A DNA stretch of 62,408 bases from Flavobacteriaceae bacterium (GCA_031277475.1 JAITMJ010000080.1:1-62408); one strand, 5' to 3'. Numbered from the stretch's first letter, positions 34,178 through 45,086 are shown. Numbers and translations are program-made. The notes: a model not told the origin generated them from the sequence alone.

Positions 34178-35785
34178 TCAGCGTTTTTTTCGTGAGGTTG
34201 CTTTTCCGGTTGGTTTTGCGTCTTGAGCCACGCGAAATCCAATCCAACTGAATGCTTTTCTTTCGTCTCTGTATCGTCTTTGTCCCGGGTCGAGCCAATA
34301 AGCACCGTCTAACCACGAACCGCCTTTCACCACTCTGATTTCATTGGAAATTGTGGAAGTTCTGTCTTTCGGATCTTTTTCGAGAATTACTCTGCCGTTT
34401 TCATCCACAATAAATCTTACTTTCGGAGAATTATACATGCTGAAATCTGTATCGGAACTGTCTAACTCTTTTCCATAGCCCGCATCCAAAGAAGATTGAA
34501 AATCCCCGTCTCTGTAATTTCTATTGTCTTCAAGGGTTCTCCTTTCGTATTGTCCGGGCAATCTTTTGTAAATTGGTCTTCCGTCCATTAAAGTATCATA
34601 TTGTATTTCTTCTACCATTTTCGGAGTTCCGTCGTCATTTCGTACAATTGCCTGCGAAATATTTCCTCTGTAATAATTGAAATCATTGGCTTCTTCGTCT
34701 ATGATTGGTCTGTAAATATCTGCCGTCCATTCCGCAACATTTCCGAACATTCCGTAAACTCCGACATCGTTTGAAGGATATTGCCTTACATCGGAAGTTA
34801 CAGGCGATGCATCATTTCCCCAACCGGCAACTCCGGAATAATCTCCTGCTCCCATTTTATAATTTTCGATATACATTCCTCGGTTTCGTCCTTTTTTGCC
34901 TTTCAGTTTTTCAATTTGGGGTTCTTTGTTTTGATAGAGGTTGTATTCTCTGTCTTTCTGCATTCCCAGAGCGGCAAATTCCCATTCCACTTCTGTCGGA
35001 AGTCTGAATTCTCTCGCTCCCATTGTGGTATTTCTATTTGCGGAAGCCACTCTTTGGTTTTGTGTTTTAACGCCGGTTTTTTGTTTCCATCTTTGATCAT
35101 TGATGTAAGATTGCATTTCCGGATCGTTGGCTTTAAATTTGTCTATCGTGAATGATGAAGTTTCCGAATTATTGGATTCGTTGGTGTACATATCTTTGGT
35201 GATGACGCCTTGATTCATCAGTTCTTTTTCGGTGGCTCTGTCCGTAAGCCATTCACAATATCTGGAAGCCTGCAACCAGGAAACACCAACCACCGGATAA
35301 TTGTTAAATTCCGGCGCTCGAAAATAGGTTTCGGAATAATCATTTCTTGAAAGTTTGTTGTTCCAGACCAATGTATCGGGAAGGGTTCCGAAGTAAAGAT
35401 CTCGAAAATTTGAATCGTAAGGAGGAAATACAAATTTCATCCACGTGGTATAAGCACGGTATTCATAATTTGTGATTTCAGTTTCGGCGATGAAAAAGGA
35501 ATTCACTTGCATTCTTCGCGGAGTATTGTTCCAATCATGCATCACGTCATCTTTCACCATTCCCATCACGAAAGTTCCGCCTTCTATGTAAACCATTCCG
35601 GGCCATCCTTTTTGTTTTTGCTGTTTTCCGGTGAAAAACCAGCCTTTCGTGTCGTTGGGTTTCCAACCGGTTAAACTCGTAAAACGCTTTGTTCCACCGC
35701 CTTTTTTGGTGTTGCCTCCTCCTCCGCAATTTACTAAAAGTAGAGCAGAACCGAGCATTAATGAATACAACTTTAATTTATTCAT
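34178..35785 (-). CDS. gldJ: gliding motility/T9SS lipoprotein GldJ
   Basis: GldJ is an essential outer-membrane-associated lipoprotein of the flavobacterial gliding and type IX secretion machinery, related to GldK. The 535-residue protein has a lipoprotein signal with Cys20 (LLVNCGGG), then a formylglycine-generating-enzyme-like (FGE-sulfatase) fold: GMVYIEGGTFVMGMVKDD, VNSFFIAETEITNYEYRAY, FNNYPVVGVSWLQASRYCEWL, FRLPTEVEWEFAA, VYGMFGNVAEWTADIY and RVVKGGSWLDGAYW...IGFRVA. The family lacks the sulfatase-modifying activity. It is divergent from porU, the usual order in Flavobacteriia. Confidence 0.95.
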   Translation of the reverse strand: MNKLKLYSLMLGSALLLVNCGGGGNTKKGGGTKRFTSLTGWKPNDTKGWFFTGKQQKQKGWPGMVYIEGGTFVMGMVKDDVMHDWNNTPRRMQVNSFFIAETEITNYEYRAYTTWMKFVFPPYDSNFRDLYFGTLPDTLVWNNKLSRNDYSETYFRAPEFNNYPVVGVSWLQASRYCEWLTDRATEKELMNQGVITKDMYTNESNNSETSSFTIDKFKANDPEMQSYINDQRWKQKTGVKTQNQRVASANRNTTMGAREFRLPTEVEWEFAALGMQKDREYNLYQNKEPQIEKLKGKKGRNRGMYIENYKMGAGDYSGVAGWGNDASPVTSDVRQYPSNDVGVYGMFGNVAEWTADIYRPIIDEEANDFNYYRGNISQAIVRNDDGTPKMVEEIQYDTLMDGRPIYKRLPGQYERRTLEDNRNYRDGDFQSSLDAGYGKELDSSDTDFSMYNSPKVRFIVDENGRVILEKDPKDRTSTISNEIRVVKGGSWLDGAYWLDPGQRRYRDERKAFSWIGFRVAQDAKPTGKATSRKKR

Positions 35786-35949
35786 AGTTTTAACTTAGAA
35801 TTTTTGAGAGTACAAAGAAAAAATAAATTATTCAATTAATCAAATTATATCTTGACTTTTTGCAAAACGCAAAGAAATTAATTTTATTGCATGTATTATA
35901 TTTTTAAAAATTTCGTTTAATTTGCAGTGTCAAATTTAATTTTACAAAG

Positions 35950-38900
35950 ATGAAAAAATTATACATTCTTCCGATTCTGTTCTTTTTTATTGTTGGTAAT
36001 GCTCAAACCATTAATATCAAATGGAAAGGCTCCAAAGTTATGGACTACGGAACCGAAACCCTCACCGTTCCTTTTTTTGAAAACGAAGGTTTTGTATATG
36101 AAAATCAATCCGTTTATTTCACTTTAAAACAAAAAAGCACGGGACAGCGTTTGAAAGTCCAAAATCTGAATTGGGAGAAAATCTCTCGAAAAGATATTTA
36201 TCAAATCGAGCCGATGCTGATTCCGCGCCAAGATATCATCAGCGCAACCCAATATTACAACAAATTCGACAATGAAACCCTCGATTTGGTAGCCGTTTCC
36301 ACCTTGAAATACGATAAAAATCAAATTTTCAGATTGGTTTCCTTTGATTTGGTTCCGGACAATAATTCTAAAATCATTCCGCAGGCTTTGAACATTGGAA
36401 CTACGGACAATCCCTTGAAATCAGGGAGTTTTTATAAAATTAAAGTCGATAAATCGGGCGTTTTTAAAATCACCACAGAGTTTTTACAGCAAAACGGCAT
36501 CAATCCATCGAATTTCAATCCGAAAAATTTCAGAATATACGGAAACGGCGGCTTGTCGCTCCCGGAATACAATGCAGATCCTCGTTTTTCTGCATTGCAG
36601 GAAAATGCCATTCAAGTGGTTGGCGAAGAAGACGGCGTTTGGAATGCGGGAGATTATGCGTTGTTCTATGCGCAAGGTCCGCACGGCTACAAAGTTTATT
36701 CCAGACCAAACGGCAATAGAAGGTCTGAAACCAGAGGCGTAAATTCACCGGATAATTTCGTTAATGTATATGACGATTACGCCTATTATTTCATCAATTT
36801 TGATATTGGCGAAGGAAAAAGAATCCAAGATATGGATACGCCGCTGTCCGGAACTTTGATTACGAGATATGATGCCTATCAATTCGTCAATGAAGAAAAA
36901 TTTAATTTGATGAAATTCGGAAGAATTTGGACGGGAGACGCTTTTTCAGACGAACAAACCATCACGTTCAATACCAATTCCCCTATTCAAACCGGAGATG
37001 TTGTTTCGTATAAACTTCAAGTGATTGGTAAAGATTCTCAAGGAAACGGTGTGGAATTCAGTATAAATAATGCCAACAGCAACAATATTCCTATTGGGGA
37101 AATAGAATATATTCCCGTTTTCTATTCGGGAAATATAAATTCGTTGAGTGGAAACCAAATCAACCTAAAAATCACGCCGAATATTTCTACCAATCCGAAC
37201 GGAAAATTCTATTTGGATTATGCCGAAGTTCAGTATAAGGAAAATTTGCAGTTCAATGGCGAGCAAATGAATTTTCGGGATTTCTCCATCAATGAAAAAA
37301 ATAGTCAAACTTTCAGTTTCAGTGTAAGCAATGCTTCGGAAATCGAGCAAATTTGGGATGTTTCGGACATTACCAACGTGAGCCGAAAAGTGAATAAATC
37401 CGGAAATAATTCCACGTTTAATTTTTCATACATCGCTTCGAGTTTGTATTTTAATAATGAATTTGTTGCCTTTAAACAATCTGCGGCTTTCGCTCCGACT
37501 TTTGTGGGACAAGTAGCCAATCAAGATTTATCCGCATTGCAAAATGTAGAATATTTAATGATTACCACTCCGGAATTTATGTCGCACGCTCAACGTCTCG
37601 CCAATTATTATCAAGGAACATACAATGTTGCCGTAGTAGATGTCAACAAAATTTATAATGAATTTAGCAGTGGAAGCAAAGACATCACCGCCATTCGGGA
37701 TTTTGCAACCAAACTGAACAATCCAATCGGAACTCTGAAATATATTTTTATTTTGGGCGATACTTCTTACGATCCGCGAGGAAGAATGGTTCCGGGTTCG
37801 GATTTTGTTCCGGCTTATCAAAGTTTTGAAAGCGGCTCATTAAACGGTTCTTTCGTGATGGACGATTATTACGGAATGACGCAACCGCAAGGAACCGGAT
37901 ATTTGCCGAACGTTACTTTATGGAATTTTCTTCCGGATATTCCCGTCGGAAGATTGCCTGCCGCAAATGTTTCCGAAGCCAAATTATTGATTGACAAAAC
38001 ATTAGCCTATTACAACGCTTTACCCGGACAATCCACGCCTTTCGGAGAATGGCGAATGAAATTAGATTTTATTGTGGACGACGATTTGGGAACCCTCGTG
38101 TCAAATGGGTTAAAAGTCCCATTCCATACTACGGTTGATAATTCTTTAGTCTTAGATTTTGAACTTCCGGTAATAGGAAAACCGGAATACAATCTCCGAA
38201 AACTGTATTTAGATTCTTTTGTACCACAAGTTTCTTCGGGCGGACAGCGGTTTCTGCAAATCAATCAAGCAATCTCCAATGATGTTTCAAACTCTCTGTT
38301 TATGTTTTATTTCGGACACGGCGGAATCAACGGTTGGGCGCAGGAAAGGGTTTTGGGAACCGAGGATATTCAGAATTTTAACAATTATACCAATATCTAT
38401 TCCAGATTTCCATTAACCTCGACCATCACCTGCGAATTTACGTTGTGGGACGATCCGGGAACTTTTTCCGCCGGAGAACAATTTATAAAATTCAACGGAG
38501 GTGCGGCTACAATGATTACTTCCAGCCGACAAATTCCCGTAAACTACGGTGAAGAAATTACCACCATTTTTCTGAAGAGAATTTTTGCATTGACTAATGA
38601 CGATTTTGATAATCTCGGAGATGCTTTCTTAAAAACCAAAATTGAAAAAGGGACAGCAACAGTCGGCAATTCACATTTCCGAGTTAATTTCTTGGGAGAT
38701 CCGGCAGGAAAATTGAGCCGACCAAAAAGATTATTGAACATTGATAACATCGAAAGCCCCGTTCCGGGACAAATTCGTGCATTGGATTTTGTAACCATCA
38801 CCGGACATATCAACAAAACAGACGGAACTTTGGACTCTACTTTCAACGGAAGAGTCGCCATCAATATTTACGATAAACGGCTTTCCAAACAAACCCTGAA

Positions 38901-39855
38901 CAATGACGGAGTTCTCCTGCCGGTTTTGCAATATACCGAAGAAGGAAGCCCCATTGTAAAAGCATCCGGACAAGTGGCGAACGGAAATTTTACCGTAGAA
39001 TTTTACGTTCCGAAAGACATCAATTACACCGTAGGAAACGGAAGAATTTTGGCTTATGCCGATAACAAATCTTATGATGTTTTCAGCAATCAAGTTCAGC
39101 AAATCGGCGGAATAAATCCGGACGGAATCAACGACAATACGCCGCCAATCGCACATTTGTATATGAATAATACGAACTTTGCCAACGGCGGAATCACCGA
39201 TCAAAATCCCACATTTTTGGCTTGTATGACGGACGATAAAGGCATCAATTCCACAGGCTCGGGAATCGGACACGACATTACCGTTTATCTCGACGGACAA
39301 ATCATCAACACCTTGGTTTTGAACGATTTTTATTCCTCCGGTGAAGGTTTGGGTTGTGTGAATCCGAGTTTGGCAGATTATCAAAAAGGCTATACCACAT
39401 ATCCGTTCAGGAATTTAACGCCCGGCGAACATCAACTTACTTTTAAAGTTTGGGACATAAACAATAATTCCACAACAGAAACGTTAAACTTTATAGTAAA
39501 AGATGAAAGCGAGCAAAATTTGGTCATCAACAGACCGTTAAACTGGCCAAATCCGTTTACAGATAAGACGTATATTCAATTTGAACACAACTGCGACGAT
39601 ATTTTAGACGTGAATGTTCAGATTTTTACAATCACCGGAAAATTGGTAAGAACGATAAGTACTCCCGTTTCCGCCGAACCGTTTTTAGAAGGTTTCAGAA
39701 CACCGCGAACCGCGATTGAATGGGACGGAAAAGATGATTTCGGAGATACGGTAGGCAAAGGAACCTATATTTTTAAAATTTATGCCAGAAGCCAAAATCA
39801 AGACAAATGCAGAGGCGGCGCAACTGCAGTAGAAAAAATGGTGATGCTGAAATGA
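35950..39855 (+). CDS. porU: type IX secretion system sortase PorU
   Basis: PorU is the surface protease of the T9SS attachment complex. It cleaves the C-terminal sorting domain of exported cargo and links cargo to lipopolysaccharide or releases it. The 1301-residue protein has a signal peptide (ending at VGNAQ) and a gingipain-like C25 cysteine peptidase core with catalytic His790 in MFYFGHGGINGW and Cys828 in STITCEFTLWDD. A C-terminal beta domain ends with FlgD-like repeats (NWPNPFTDKT ... GKLVRTI ... WDGKDDFGDTVGKGTYIFKIYARS). Length and motifs are normal. Its stop codon is the first part of a heptamer tract. Confidence 0.95.
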   Translation: MKKLYILPILFFFIVGNAQTINIKWKGSKVMDYGTETLTVPFFENEGFVYENQSVYFTLKQKSTGQRLKVQNLNWEKISRKDIYQIEPMLIPRQDIISATQYYNKFDNETLDLVAVSTLKYDKNQIFRLVSFDLVPDNNSKIIPQALNIGTTDNPLKSGSFYKIKVDKSGVFKITTEFLQQNGINPSNFNPKNFRIYGNGGLSLPEYNADPRFSALQENAIQVVGEEDGVWNAGDYALFYAQGPHGYKVYSRPNGNRRSETRGVNSPDNFVNVYDDYAYYFINFDIGEGKRIQDMDTPLSGTLITRYDAYQFVNEEKFNLMKFGRIWTGDAFSDEQTITFNTNSPIQTGDVVSYKLQVIGKDSQGNGVEFSINNANSNNIPIGEIEYIPVFYSGNINSLSGNQINLKITPNISTNPNGKFYLDYAEVQYKENLQFNGEQMNFRDFSINEKNSQTFSFSVSNASEIEQIWDVSDITNVSRKVNKSGNNSTFNFSYIASSLYFNNEFVAFKQSAAFAPTFVGQVANQDLSALQNVEYLMITTPEFMSHAQRLANYYQGTYNVAVVDVNKIYNEFSSGSKDITAIRDFATKLNNPIGTLKYIFILGDTSYDPRGRMVPGSDFVPAYQSFESGSLNGSFVMDDYYGMTQPQGTGYLPNVTLWNFLPDIPVGRLPAANVSEAKLLIDKTLAYYNALPGQSTPFGEWRMKLDFIVDDDLGTLVSNGLKVPFHTTVDNSLVLDFELPVIGKPEYNLRKLYLDSFVPQVSSGGQRFLQINQAISNDVSNSLFMFYFGHGGINGWAQERVLGTEDIQNFNNYTNIYSRFPLTSTITCEFTLWDDPGTFSAGEQFIKFNGGAATMITSSRQIPVNYGEEITTIFLKRIFALTNDDFDNLGDAFLKTKIEKGTATVGNSHFRVNFLGDPAGKLSRPKRLLNIDNIESPVPGQIRALDFVTITGHINKTDGTLDSTFNGRVAINIYDKRLSKQTLNNDGVLLPVLQYTEEGSPIVKASGQVANGNFTVEFYVPKDINYTVGNGRILAYADNKSYDVFSNQVQQIGGINPDGINDNTPPIAHLYMNNTNFANGGITDQNPTFLACMTDDKGINSTGSGIGHDITVYLDGQIINTLVLNDFYSSGEGLGCVNPSLADYQKGYTTYPFRNLTPGEHQLTFKVWDINNNSTTETLNFIVKDESEQNLVINRPLNWPNPFTDKTYIQFEHNCDDILDVNVQIFTITGKLVRTISTPVSAEPFLEGFRTPRTAIEWDGKDDFGDTVGKGTYIFKIYARSQNQDKCRGGATAVEKMVMLK

Positions 39856-39895
39856 GTTGCGAGATACGAGTTTCGAGTTTCGAGGTTTGAGATTT
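39854..39895. repeat. heptamer tract overlapping the porU stop codon
   Basis: Six units (GAGTTGC, GAGATAC, GAGTTTC, GAGTTTC, GAGGTTT, GAGATTT) start inside the TGA stop of porU. GCCAAAA-type units follow at about 39924-39957, just before porV. Confidence 0.8.
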
Positions 39896-39976
39896 AAAAT
39901 TAAATTAATAATATAAAAAATTAAGGCAAAAAGCGATAAGCCAAAAGCCAAAAGCAAAAAATTATACAAACAAATT

Positions 39977-41110
39977 ATGACATTTACTAAAAAACTTATA
40001 TTAGGAATTGGTTTAGGACTTGGAGTTTTAAGTTTTGCTCAAGAGATGAATCCCGTGCTTACGGGTGCTCCGTTTTTGAGGATTTCTCCGGACGCAAGAG
40101 CAGGAGGAATGGGAGATCAAGGTGTAGTTACCACCAGCGACGCTTTTTCACAATTTTGGAATGCTGCGAAATATCCGTTCAGCAGAACGTCTTCCGCGAT
40201 AGCCGTGAATTATACGCCGTATTTGGGAAAATTGACCAATGATGTTTTCCTTTTATACGCCGCTTTTCATAAATTTTTGGGATACGAAGAACGCTCTACC
40301 ATCAGTGCAAGTATTTATTATTTTAATATGGGGGAAGTTCTAATGAACGATTTTAATGCAACTACCGGTCAGATTACTGATAGGGGAACAGCAACGCCAA
40401 ACGAATTTTCCATAGATGTTGCCTACGGTTTAAAACTTTCCGATACTTATTCAATGGCAGTAACCGGGCGTTTCATTCGCTCGGATTTCGGAACTTTCGG
40501 TTCTGATAATACTTTAAAACCCGCAAACTCTTTTGCAGTAGATGTTTCCGGATATTTTATGTCGCCGCGTCACACAAGTTTGGGAGATTATGAAGGAAGA
40601 GCGAGAGCCGGATTTTCAGTTCAAAATCTGGGACCGAGATTGGATTACACCGGAGATGAAGAATCCAGATCTTATCTTCCAACTATGGCGAGATTGGGAG
40701 TTGGTTACGATTTATTTATAGACGATTTAAACAGAGTCGGTGCCAATTTCGAGGCTTCAAAAATTTTGGTTCCCGGTCCGGATTCAAACACGGGAATAAT
40801 TCCAAATGTCGGCGTGATGGAAGGCATTGGGAAATCGTTCAGCAATCCGCAAAGTATTATGATGAGTGGTTCTGTGGAATATGAATATGATAATTCTTTT
40901 GCCGTTCGCGCAGGATATTTCCACGAAAGCGAAATTCAAGGAGCCAGACAATTTGCCACAGTCGGAATCGGTTTGAAATATCAAGCATTCGGTTTGGATT
41001 TGTCGTACCTCGTGAATATGTCAAAAGTAAATACGGCTTTGGACAATACTTTAAGATTCGGTCTTACATGGAACATCGGCGAAGAAACACAAAATGCGAT
41101 GGATTATTAG
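39977..41110 (+). CDS. porV: type IX secretion outer-membrane protein PorV
   Basis: PorV (LptO) is a FadL-like 14-strand outer-membrane barrel that carries T9SS cargo from the SprA translocon to the PorU sortase. The 377-residue protein has a signal ending at SFAQ. The conserved PorV N-terminus follows: NPVLTGAPFLRISPDARAGGMGDQGVVTTSDAFSQFWNAAKYPF. Alternating strands lead to the terminal LTWNIGEE. It lies 121 bases after porU with repeat DNA between; the two are probably co-transcribed. Confidence 0.95.
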   Translation: MTFTKKLILGIGLGLGVLSFAQEMNPVLTGAPFLRISPDARAGGMGDQGVVTTSDAFSQFWNAAKYPFSRTSSAIAVNYTPYLGKLTNDVFLLYAAFHKFLGYEERSTISASIYYFNMGEVLMNDFNATTGQITDRGTATPNEFSIDVAYGLKLSDTYSMAVTGRFIRSDFGTFGSDNTLKPANSFAVDVSGYFMSPRHTSLGDYEGRARAGFSVQNLGPRLDYTGDEESRSYLPTMARLGVGYDLFIDDLNRVGANFEASKILVPGPDSNTGIIPNVGVMEGIGKSFSNPQSIMMSGSVEYEYDNSFAVRAGYFHESEIQGARQFATVGIGLKYQAFGLDLSYLVNMSKVNTALDNTLRFGLTWNIGEETQNAMDY

Positions 41111-41292
41111 GCTGATGGCTTTTGATTGGTTCTGAAAATTAAAAGTTCCAAAATAATCAAAGAGGTCTTAAAATTTCATTAATGTCTTTGAAAGTATACT
41201 TCTGCAAATGGTGTATTCAACTATCATTTTCGAACCAATGAAAACAAAAAGCCCCAAAGTAAGAAACATTTTAAAATCTCAATTTATTAATC

Positions 41293-41300
41293 TATTTTTG
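41293..41300 (+). promoter_or_regulatory. -7 box for the DedA-family gene
   Basis: TATTTTTG (TAnnTTTG) lies 16 bases before the ATG at 41317, implying a very short leader. Confidence 0.5.
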
Positions 41301-41316
41301 TGAAAATTTGAATTGA

Positions 41317-41997
41317 ATGGAGCATTTTGAAAGTTGGAAAGACCTTTTGAATCCCGAATTTTATATAAAAATGGGAGGTTTCTGGTTGATATTGTTTATC
41401 GTTTTTGCGGAAACCGGTTTGTTTGTGGGATTTTTTCTTCCGGGTGACAGCCTGCTTTTTGTTTCCGGAATCTTTGCAAATCAAATTATAGACGGAACTT
41501 TTGGCTCTTTTGGGAATGATTTTATTGATACTACAATTTTAGCAACATGCATTTCTTTAGCAGCAATCATCGGTAATGAAGTAGGGTATTTTTTCGGAAG
41601 AAAAGCCGGACCTGCCTTATACAAAAAAGAAGATTCATTTTTTTTCAAGAAGAAATATCTTTTTCAGGCTCACGATTTTTTTGAAAAAAACGGAGCACTT
41701 GCCGTCATTGCCGCAAGATTTTTACCAATTATCAGAACCTTTACACCGATTGTAGCCGGAATTGTGAAAATGGATAAAAAAGAATTTCTTCGAGATAATA
41801 TTATTGGTGCTATTCTTTGGTCGTTTTCATTAGTTTACGCAGGACATTATTTGAATGCGCTGTTTCGCGATGAGTTCGGAATAGATTTGGAACACAAACT
41901 CGAATACATTGTCGTAACCATTGTTTTGGTAACCACGCTTCCCGTTCTCATCAAGTTTTTTTTCAGGACTAAAAATCAAGAAACAAAAACCAAGTAA
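41317..41997 (+). CDS. DedA (VTT-domain) family membrane protein
   Basis: A 226-residue polytopic inner-membrane protein of the DedA family, linked in several bacteria to flipping of undecaprenyl phosphate or phosphatidylethanolamine and to envelope integrity. Family marks are ETGLFVGFFLPGDSLLFVSG near the N-terminus, GNEVGYFFGRKAGPALY, HDFFEKNGALAVIAARFLPIIRTFTPIVAGIVKM (with the conserved R-P-xx-R) and the final helices. Lipid specificity cannot be read from the sequence. Confidence 0.88.
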   Translation: MEHFESWKDLLNPEFYIKMGGFWLILFIVFAETGLFVGFFLPGDSLLFVSGIFANQIIDGTFGSFGNDFIDTTILATCISLAAIIGNEVGYFFGRKAGPALYKKEDSFFFKKKYLFQAHDFFEKNGALAVIAARFLPIIRTFTPIVAGIVKMDKKEFLRDNIIGAILWSFSLVYAGHYLNALFRDEFGIDLEHKLEYIVVTIVLVTTLPVLIKFFFRTKNQETKTK

Positions 41998-42129
41998 TTT
42001 CAGTTTAGCAATTTGTAAATATGGTGATGTCATTTCTTACTTTCTAACGTTGTATTCTTAATTGTAATTTTCTTGTACCCTCTCCTCAAATCTCAAAAAA
42101 AATTCGTATTATCGAAAAAAAATCAAACT

Positions 42130-45057
42130 ATGTTTAAAAAATTCTCCGCAGGTTTATTGGCGGCAATGATTTCCCTTAATGTTTTCGGACAAAATTATGA
42201 ATGGAAAACTGCCGAAAGCAATGGCTACACCTATAAATATGTAACCAACGATCCCACAAATTCCAGATTTTATACGCTCAAAAACGGACTGACCGTGATT
42301 TTAAGTCCGACTCCGAAAGATCCGAGAATTCAGGCATTTGTAGCCATAAAAGCAGGAAGCAAAACCGATCCCGCTACCAATACCGGTTTGGCGCATTATT
42401 TAGAACATATTCTTTTTAAAGGAACCGACAAATACGGAACTTTGGATTGGGCAAAAGAAAAACCCGAACTCGATAAAATAGACGCTTTGTACGAACAATA
42501 CAACAAATCCAAAGACGAAAATCAAAGAAAAGCGATTTACAAAAAAATAGATTCCATTTCCGGCGTTGCAAGCCGATTTTCCATCGCCAACGAATACGAT
42601 AAAATGATGACCGAAATGGGCGCGCAAGGAACCAATGCGTGGACGAGTTTTGAAGAAACCGTTTATACGGACGATGTGCCTTCAAGTTCCATTGATAAAT
42701 ATCTCGCCGTGCAATCCGAACGTTTCAGAAATCCGATTCTCAGAATTTTTCACACCGAATTGGAAGCCGTTTACGAAGAAAAAAATCGGTCGTTAGACAG
42801 CGACGGAAGTCAAGTTTTTGAAACGCTGTTTTCCAATCTGTTTCAAAATCACAACTACGGAAAGCAAACCACCATCGGAACTGTGGAACATTTGAAAAAT
42901 CCGTCTTTGGTGGAAATCAGAAAATATTTTTACAACTATTACGTCCCGAACAATATGGGAATTGTGATGTCCGGAGATTTTAATCCCGATGAAATCATCG
43001 CAAAAATTGATAAAGATTTTTCGTATATGCAATCCAAACCGGTTCCAAAATACACTTTTCAGCCGGAAAATCCCATCGTTTCGCCGATTGTAAAAGAAAT
43101 TACCGGTCCCGATGCGGAAAGCGTAACCATCGGTTTCAGACTTCCCGGAAACAAAGATAAAGATGTGCTGCTCGCCGATTTGGTCGGAGAAATTTTAACC
43201 AACGGAAAAGCCGGTTTGATGGATTTGAATCTCGTGAAAAAACAAAAACTGTTGAGAGCCGGCGCGTTTACCTTTACTTTAATCGACCACGGAATTTTGT
43301 ATCTTTCCGGTTCGCCAACCTCCGGACAATCTTTGGAAGAAGTGAAATCTCTGATGCTCGCCGAAATCGAAAATTTGAAAAACGGAAATTTTGATGATGA
43401 TTTAATTCCGTCTATCGTAAATAATATTAAAAAACAAAAAATCCAAGAAACGGAAACCTACACCGAAAGAGCCTATCTTTTGGTGGATGCTTTCACCTCC
43501 GAACGCGATTGGAAAACGCAAACCGCTTACGTGAACAATCTTTCCAAAATCACAAAAACCGATGTGATGAATTTCGCAAAAAAATATCTCGGAAACAGCA
43601 ATTATGTGGCGGTTCTCAAGAGAAAAGGCGAGCGACAAAACCTTCAAAAAATTGAAAAACCGGAAATCACGCCGGTAGAAACCAACGCCGATAAACAATC
43701 GCCTTTCGTGAAAACGATTGAAGAAATGCCGGACACGCCTTCGCAACCGATATTTTTGGATTTTGATAAAGACATTCAAAAAGCCAAACTCGGAGATGCG
43801 GAAATTCTCTATGTTCCGAATAAAGAAAACGCAATTTTCCGATTGAGATACCGCTACGAAATCGGAAGTTTAGAGGATTTGAGAATGCCGATTGCCGCAC
43901 AATATCTGCAATTTTTGGGAACGGATAAAAAATCTGCGGAAGATATTTCAAAAGCATTTTATAAAATCGCGAGCAGTTTCAGCGTTTCCACCGGCGAAGA
44001 CTACACCACCGTAACCATCGAAGGTTTGCAGGAAAATTTTAATGAAGCCGTGAAATTGTACGAAGATTTGGTGTTGAACGCAAAACCCGATGAAGACGCG
44101 CTCACCGCTTTAAAAGCCCGACTTTCAAAAGCGAGAAGCGATGCAAAATTAAATAAAAATGCCATTCTGCAAGGCTTGACAAGTTATGCGTTGTTCGGCG
44201 CTAAAAATAAATTCAATCACGTTTTGACCGATGCCGAATTAAACGCGATTTCGTCTGCACAATTGATTGACAGAATTAAAACGCTGAGCGATTACGACCA
44301 AACCGTAATTTATTACGGACCGGCTTCACTTCAAGATTTAACTTCCGCTTTGAAAACCGTGCATTCTGCTTCAAAATATGTTAAACTTGTGCGTGTTAAT
44401 GATAAGTTTACACAAATTCCGCAAACGGAAAATCAAGTTTTATTTACCGATTATGAAATGGTGCAAGCGGAAACGCGTTGGATTCGCAACACCGAAAAAT
44501 ACGACCCGAAACAAAGCACAATAGTAGAAGTTTTCAATAATTATTTCGGCGGAGGAATGGGTTCGCTCGTTTTCCAAACCATTCGCGAAAGCAAAGCGTT
44601 GGCTTACAGTACTTACGGATTTTATGTTTCGCCGAGAAAAAAATGGGACAATTATTATATGATGGGCTACGTTGGAAGTCAGGCAGACAAATTTCCGGAA
44701 GCCACCACCGCAATGAACGAACTTTTGACGAAAATGCCGGAACTTCCCGTGAATTTGGCATTGGCAAAAAATCAAGTGAAAAAAGATATTCAAACCGAAA
44801 GAATTATGCAAGACAACATCATTTTCCGATATCTTGCCGCAAAAGAACTCGGCTTGAACGAAGACATCAGAAAGCAGATTTACAATTCCGTGGATGCCGT
44901 TCAGATGGACGATTTAAGGAATTTTCACCAAACACATCTTTCCGGAAAACCATACACTTATGCGTTGGTAGCCTCCGAAAGCAAAGTTCCGCTCGACGAA
45001 ATGAAGAAATTGGGAGCCTTGAAAAAATTGAGTTTGGAAGAAGTTTTCGGGTATTAG
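42130..45057 (+). CDS. M16 family zinc metalloprotease (two-domain, secreted)
   Basis: A 975-residue protease of the pitrilysin/insulinase family. A signal peptide (MFKKFSAGLLAAMISLNVFGQ) is followed by two M16 halves. The first carries the inverted zinc motif HYLEHILFKG (HxxEH) with the distal Glu in ELEAVYEEKNRSLDSD. The second half, from about residue 540, lacks the motif but keeps the fold, with GGGMGSLVFQTIRESKALAY supplying the conserved R/Y substrate-binding elements. It probably degrades peptides in the periplasm. ATG at 42130 is used because it begins the signal peptide; the upstream TTG at 42073 would prefix unrelated residues. Confidence 0.9.
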   Translation: MFKKFSAGLLAAMISLNVFGQNYEWKTAESNGYTYKYVTNDPTNSRFYTLKNGLTVILSPTPKDPRIQAFVAIKAGSKTDPATNTGLAHYLEHILFKGTDKYGTLDWAKEKPELDKIDALYEQYNKSKDENQRKAIYKKIDSISGVASRFSIANEYDKMMTEMGAQGTNAWTSFEETVYTDDVPSSSIDKYLAVQSERFRNPILRIFHTELEAVYEEKNRSLDSDGSQVFETLFSNLFQNHNYGKQTTIGTVEHLKNPSLVEIRKYFYNYYVPNNMGIVMSGDFNPDEIIAKIDKDFSYMQSKPVPKYTFQPENPIVSPIVKEITGPDAESVTIGFRLPGNKDKDVLLADLVGEILTNGKAGLMDLNLVKKQKLLRAGAFTFTLIDHGILYLSGSPTSGQSLEEVKSLMLAEIENLKNGNFDDDLIPSIVNNIKKQKIQETETYTERAYLLVDAFTSERDWKTQTAYVNNLSKITKTDVMNFAKKYLGNSNYVAVLKRKGERQNLQKIEKPEITPVETNADKQSPFVKTIEEMPDTPSQPIFLDFDKDIQKAKLGDAEILYVPNKENAIFRLRYRYEIGSLEDLRMPIAAQYLQFLGTDKKSAEDISKAFYKIASSFSVSTGEDYTTVTIEGLQENFNEAVKLYEDLVLNAKPDEDALTALKARLSKARSDAKLNKNAILQGLTSYALFGAKNKFNHVLTDAELNAISSAQLIDRIKTLSDYDQTVIYYGPASLQDLTSALKTVHSASKYVKLVRVNDKFTQIPQTENQVLFTDYEMVQAETRWIRNTEKYDPKQSTIVEVFNNYFGGGMGSLVFQTIRESKALAYSTYGFYVSPRKKWDNYYMMGYVGSQADKFPEATTAMNELLTKMPELPVNLALAKNQVKKDIQTERIMQDNIIFRYLAAKELGLNEDIRKQIYNSVDAVQMDDLRNFHQTHLSGKPYTYALVASESKVPLDEMKKLGALKKLSLEEVFGY

Positions 45058-45086
45058 CATCGTGAGCAGAGAATCAAAAAAAGAGA

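Noticed and set aside
38731-39384. a 217-codon minus-strand frame opposite porU
   Set aside because: It is antisense to porU and has no independent support.
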